From assembly GCA_003132645.1 (NCBI GenBank), contig PKYM01000066.1, positions 1 through 8,945 on the forward strand: DNA of 8,945 nucleotides, written 5' to 3'. Positions 6,062-8,945 of this stretch are shown here, in pieces (within the stretch, counting starts at the first letter, position 1; each line of letters opens with the position of its first letter). The DNA is from Actinomycetota bacterium (GTDB taxonomy: Bacteria > Actinomycetota > Thermoleophilia > UBA2241). The notes under the pieces are model-generated. The model was not told the DNA's origin and searched no databases. It was given only the letters and a program-made list of their open reading frames with translations. A program made the position numbers and the translations under genes.

Positions 6062-6286
6062 TTTCTCCTCCTAAAAGCCTTGTCGGAGATGGTCGATTTT
6101 AGGGACGCAAGACTTGTGCGAGAGGGCACCTCACTCATGCCAGGGCGGGTGAGCCCCTGCAGGTTGACTCGATCAGGAAACCAAACAAGCAGTCACTGAA
6201 TCGCACACATTCGCTCCTCTGACAGATGGCATCGTAGTGGAGGTTGACTGAAGTGTCTAGCGGGCTCGCGGCGCGACGACCGCGAC
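6062..6286 (-). promoter_or_regulatory. Intergenic region upstream of transaldolase, with candidate promoter
   Basis: This is a 225-bp gap without a gene. On the minus strand TAAAAT (6101-6096) could be a -10 box; a -35 at the right distance is poor. AGGAGG lies at 6072-6067. Further upstream are CAGTCACTGAA (6190-6200), shared with tkt, and a 9-bp direct repeat AGGTTGACT (6161-6169 and 6241-6249). A weak dyad CAGGG/CCCTG (6141-6145 and 6155-6159) is also present. The gap suggests that transaldolase has its own promoter apart from the glycerate pair. Confidence 0.4.
6190..6200 (-). promoter_or_regulatory. Palindromic motif shared with the tkt leader
   Basis: Second copy of CAGTCACTGAA, 129 bp upstream of the transaldolase start codon, with the dyad CAGT-c-ACTG. 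See the copy at 3478-3488. Confidence 0.25.
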
Positions 6287-7609
6287 TTACCGTCCGCTCC
6301 TCGCCACGACCGGATCGCAGCCCGAGACGATGATCGCCCTGAAATCGTTGACGTTGGTCAGCGTCGGGCCGGTGACCACGAGGTCGTCGAGGCGCTCGAA
6401 CAGGGCGTAGGCGTCGTTGTCGGCCAGCAGCGCGACGGGATCGAGCCCGCCCGCCAGCGCTCGGCCCAGGGTATCGGGAGCCACGAAGGCGCCGGCGTTG
6501 TCGGCGCTGCCGTCGATGCCGTCGGTGTCGGCGGCCAGGGCGTAGATGCCCGCGTGAGCCTCGAGAGCAAGCGCCAGGCCCAGCAGGTACTCGGTGTTGC
6601 GGCCGCCGCGGCCGTTGCCGCGCACCGTGACGGTGGTCTCTCCGCCCGACAGCAGCACCGCGGCGGCTGTCTCGCCCTCCTGCCAGCCCACAAGATGCAA
6701 GGCGTGCTCGCCGTGACGACGGCCCACCTCGCGGGCCTCGCCTTCGATGCGCTCACCAAGGACGATCGGCAGCAGACCCCACGACTCCGCCGCCGCGGCC
6801 GCCGCGGCCAAGGCGTCGTGGGCCGTGGCCAGCACGATCGCCGTCGCTCGCGAGAGCCGGGGATCGCCGGGCTTCGGTGTCTCCGGCGGCCCGTCGCGGC
6901 CGCCGACGGCACCCGCGCGCAGGTGCTTCGCCGCCGCGGGCGGCGGTTCGATGCCGTACTTCTCGAGCACGGCCAGCGCCTGGGCGTAGGTCGTCGGGTC
7001 GCCGACGGTGGGTCCGGAGGCGACCACCGACGGATCGTCGCCCGGCACATCGGAGATGATCAGAGTGACCACTGCGGCGGGCCAGGCGGCCACGGCCAGC
7101 CGGCCGCCCTTGACCGCCGACAGATGCTTGCGCACGCAGTTGATCTCGGCGATCGGCGCGCCGCTGCGCAGCAGCGCCGCGCCGACCTCGCGCTCCTCTT
7201 CCAAGCCGACCCCCGCAGCCGGCAGCGCCAGCAGCGACGACCCGCCCCCGGAGATAAGACACACCACGAGGTCGTCGGCAGTCAGCCCGCCGACCTGCGC
7301 CACGATGCGCGCTGCTGCCTCCCTCCCGGCTTCATCGGGCACCGGATGGGCCGCCTCGACGACCTCGATGCGGGCGCAGACCACGCCGTGGCCGTAGGGT
7401 GTGACCACGAGGCCCGACAACGGCCCGCGCCAGGCCTGTTCCACGGCGCGCGCCATGGCCGCCGCGGCCTTGCCCGCTCCGACCACGACCGTGCGGCCGG
7501 CAGGCGGCGCGGGCAGCCTGCCGGCCACCAGCGCGACGGGCGCGGCGGCTGCCACGGCCGCCTCGAACAGCGCCTTCAGACAGGCCTTGGCAGAAGCTCG
7601 GGAGTCCAC
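6287..7609 (-). CDS. Glycerate 2-kinase (GckA/TtuD, MOFRL-type)
   Basis: Phosphorylates D-glycerate with ATP to 2-phosphoglycerate, which enters lower glycolysis. The 440-residue protein is of normal length for the family. The N-terminal domain holds VVGAGKAAAAMA with Lys47 (conserved and reported catalytic in this family), LISGGGSSLL (118-127), INCVRKHLSAVKGGRLA (156-172), and LIISDVPGDDPSVVASGPTV (183-202) with candidate catalytic Asp187/Asp191. The C-terminal MOFRL domain holds LLSGGETTVTVRGNGRGGRN (319-338), ALAADTDGIDGSADNAGAF (357-375) and TGPTLTNVNDF (413-423). The start is the GTG at 7609, only 16 bp after the reductase stop codon. Its Shine-Dalgarno is poor, so translation may be coupled to the upstream gene. 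The context, directly after a hydroxypyruvate reductase, strongly supports the glycerate assignment. The product is the 2-phosphate by family membership and has not been tested. Confidence 0.93.
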   Translation of the reverse strand: MDSRASAKACLKALFEAAVAAAAPVALVAGRLPAPPAGRTVVVGAGKAAAAMARAVEQAWRGPLSGLVVTPYGHGVVCARIEVVEAAHPVPDEAGREAAARIVAQVGGLTADDLVVCLISGGGSSLLALPAAGVGLEEEREVGAALLRSGAPIAEINCVRKHLSAVKGGRLAVAAWPAAVVTLIISDVPGDDPSVVASGPTVGDPTTYAQALAVLEKYGIEPPPAAAKHLRAGAVGGRDGPPETPKPGDPRLSRATAIVLATAHDALAAAAAAAESWGLLPIVLGERIEGEAREVGRRHGEHALHLVGWQEGETAAAVLLSGGETTVTVRGNGRGGRNTEYLLGLALALEAHAGIYALAADTDGIDGSADNAGAFVAPDTLGRALAGGLDPVALLADNDAYALFERLDDLVVTGPTLTNVNDFRAIIVSGCDPVVARSGR

Positions 7610-7618
7610 CCGAAGCGC

Positions 7619-7636
7619 CGGACGCTCAGCCGTCCG
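7619..7636 (-). promoter_or_regulatory. Hairpin spanning the reductase stop codon before the glycerate kinase start
   Basis: The arms CGGACG (7619-7624) and CGTCCG (7631-7636) enclose a 6-base loop that contains the TGA of the reductase gene. The glycerate kinase GTG lies 10 bp further downstream. Ribosomes ending the first gene would melt the hairpin, so it could couple translation of the pair. This is speculative. Confidence 0.25.
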
Positions 7637-8807
7637 ACGTCACCACCTGGGCGCTCGGGCTCGAGGCCCCTTCGACGACGGACAGCCCCAGCTCGGCGGC
7701 ATTGACTATGCTGGGCGCCGCGCAGGGCGGGTCAGAGCCCAGAAACGGCATGACGTCGCCGCTCCAGGCCGGCCAGCCGCGCACCACTGCGGCCACGTTG
7801 GCCGCGGCCAGCGTGGCCATCCCGCGCCGCGTCCAGCCGGTCGCCGAACCGAGATGTGGGACGGCGACGATGTTGTCGCAGGCGACGAGGCCCGGCGTCA
7901 GCCGCGGTTCGTGCTCGAAGACGTCGAGCGCCGCGGTGAAAGCCGGATGCCGGCGGCAGTGGTCGACGAGCGCGAGCTCGTCGATGAGCGGGCCGCGGGC
8001 CGAGTTCACGAGGATGGCCGTCTCCTTCATCTGCTCCAGCCGGGTCGCGTCGATCACGTGGGTCGTCGAGGCGCTCAGCGCCAGATGGAGACTCACGACA
8101 TCGGCCCGGCCGAGGAGCTCTTCGAGCGCCGCGACGCGCCGGCAGGTCACCGGCGCCTCGCCGCGTCCCGCAAGAAAGGCGCCGTACTCGCGCACGAACG
8201 CCTCGAGCGCCTCGTTCGGGTGGACGTCGAAGTACAGGAGGTCCATCTCGTGTCCCGAGACGAGCATGCGGGCGTAGGCGGCGCCGATGCGCCCGGCGCC
8301 GACCACACCGAGCGTCTTGCGCCACAGACGTTTGCCCAGATAGAGCGACGGCAGCCAGCCCGTGAACCGCCCCTCGGCGAGAAAGCGCTGCGCCTCGACG
8401 ATGCGCCGGGCGGCGGCAAAGGTCAGCGCCACGGCCAGCTCCGCCGTCGTCTCGGTAAGGATGCCCGGGGTGTTGCCGACGGCGATCCCCAGAGCGGTTG
8501 CTGCCGGCACATCGACGTTGTCGTAGCCCACCGCGTAGTTGCTGAGCACGCGCCCCCCGGCGTCCTTCAAGGCCTGGAGCGTGTCAGCGTCCCAGCGTTC
8601 GGTGAGCTGGGCGATCGCGCCGTCACAGGTGCCGCCCATGATGCGCTTGACGTCGGCGACGCTCAGCGGCCGAGTCGCGCCGCAGACGTCGACCCGGCAA
8701 CCGGCCGAGGTCAGCAGCTCGAGCCAGCGCTCACCCGGCAGCGGCTTGGTCACGACCACGCGCCAACGACCCCTGGCGTTGTGGATCTCACACTCCGCGT
8801 CGCTCAC
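7626..8807 (-). CDS. NAD(P)H-dependent hydroxypyruvate/glyoxylate reductase, plant HPR1-like
   Basis: A D-2-hydroxyacid dehydrogenase expected to reduce hydroxypyruvate to D-glycerate (and glyoxylate to glycolate). It follows the plant peroxisomal HPR1 pattern along its length: EIHNARGRWRVVVTKPLPG at the N-terminus, IAQLTERW, NYAVGYDNVDV, GNTPGILTETTAELA, and APSIVNAAELGL near the C-terminus. Numbered from the GTG at 8807 (393 residues): Rossmann VGAGRIG (169-175), catalytic Arg271 in NSARGP, Glu300 in DVFEHEP, and His318 in VPHLGS. That start is chosen because GGGGAAG lies 4 bases before it and homologues begin just before EIHN; an in-frame ATG at 8867 would add 20 unconserved residues. A ~20-residue tail rich in Ser and Ala replaces the plant peroxisomal signal. 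The Asp after the second Rossmann strand (YFDVHP) suggests NADH preference. The glycerate 2-kinase gene follows in the next step of the pathway. Confidence 0.9.
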   Translation of the reverse strand: MSDAECEIHNARGRWRVVVTKPLPGERWLELLTSAGCRVDVCGATRPLSVADVKRIMGGTCDGAIAQLTERWDADTLQALKDAGGRVLSNYAVGYDNVDVPAATALGIAVGNTPGILTETTAELAVALTFAAARRIVEAQRFLAEGRFTGWLPSLYLGKRLWRKTLGVVGAGRIGAAYARMLVSGHEMDLLYFDVHPNEALEAFVREYGAFLAGRGEAPVTCRRVAALEELLGRADVVSLHLALSASTTHVIDATRLEQMKETAILVNSARGPLIDELALVDHCRRHPAFTAALDVFEHEPRLTPGLVACDNIVAVPHLGSATGWTRRGMATLAAANVAAVVRGWPAWSGDVMPFLGSDPPCAAPSIVNAAELGLSVVEGASSPSAQVVTSDG

Positions 8808-8884
8808 TGCGCTTCCCCGTCGCTCGGCCGGACGGCCTGATCTCGTCACCTCCCTATCATCCCCCATCGCAGGCCGGGGAGTTC

Positions 8885-8904
8885 CGTTCGGCCGGCGCCG
8901 AACG
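8885..8904. promoter_or_regulatory. Inverted repeat upstream of the hydroxypyruvate reductase gene
   Basis: The 8-bp arms CGTTCGGC (8885-8892) and GCCGAACG (8897-8904) with a 4-base centre form a perfect dyad ~80 bp ahead of the chosen start codon. It could be an operator for the reductase-kinase unit or a terminator stem of an upstream gene outside the window. No gene is seen in 8868-8945. Confidence 0.35.
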
Positions 8905-8945
8905 TCGGCTGCGGCGAGGCCGGGGGCTCCGGGAGCTTTGCTGGT

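Noticed and set aside
4949..6199. Plus-strand open frame of ~416 codons opposite transaldolase
   Set aside because: Antisense shadow; its Val/Leu/Asp-rich composition has no motifs, and the minus-strand gene has a strong SD and conserved catalytic residues.
6554..7705. Plus-strand open frame of ~383 codons opposite glycerate kinase
   Set aside because: Antisense shadow of a high-GC gene, rich in Arg and Gly with no motif.
7401..8840. Long plus-strand open frame of ~480 codons opposite the hydroxypyruvate reductase and kinase start
   Set aside because: It is a shadow of high-GC codon use. The protein is Arg/Ala/Gly-rich with no recognisable domain, while the minus strand encodes clear enzyme families.
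1..8945. CRISPR array, tRNA or rRNA gene
   Set aside because: I saw no regularly spaced short repeats and no tRNA-like T-loop or acceptor-stem pairing on either strand, including next to the integrase.

Overview
The window is GC-rich DNA with dense coding and GTG/TTG start codons. Gene style, an IS remnant of a type I associate with such genomes, and the protein set suggest a high-GC bacterium, most likely Actinomycetota (perhaps Thermoleophilia) or a similar environmental lineage. The assignment rests on general resemblance only and is weak.

Left part (1 to about 3342) is an accessory region. It holds the C-terminal three quarters or more of a phage-type tyrosine integrase cut by the window edge, then an orphan zinc-ribbon protein flanked by two copies of a ~95-bp imperfect direct repeat. 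On the minus strand follow a small multi-pass membrane protein, a 61-residue C-terminal scrap that resembles a DNA methyltransferase, and a decayed 557-bp insertion sequence (2785-3341) with ~28-bp terminal inverted repeats and an internally deleted rve-type transposase.

Right part (3342-8945) is a minus-strand block of central carbon metabolism. In transcription order it has a hydroxypyruvate/glyoxylate reductase close to the plant peroxisomal HPR1 type, a glycerate 2-kinase (16 bp apart), then after a 225-bp gap a long transaldolase and a HisC-like PLP aminotransferase (31 bp apart), a terminator, and the first 39 codons of a transketolase. The transketolase reading frame runs straight into the IS end, whose terminal TGA serves as the stop codon. 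The rest of the transketolase is absent from the window.

The first two genes plausibly convert hydroxypyruvate to D-glycerate and then 2-phosphoglycerate. Transaldolase and transketolase belong to sugar-phosphate rearrangement. The block thus looks like a C3/pentose-phosphate module whose last gene was destroyed when the mobile region at left was joined to it. The DNA on the two sides of the IS belongs to different genes (transketolase and a methylase-like gene), so the IS marks a rearrangement junction and not a simple insertion.
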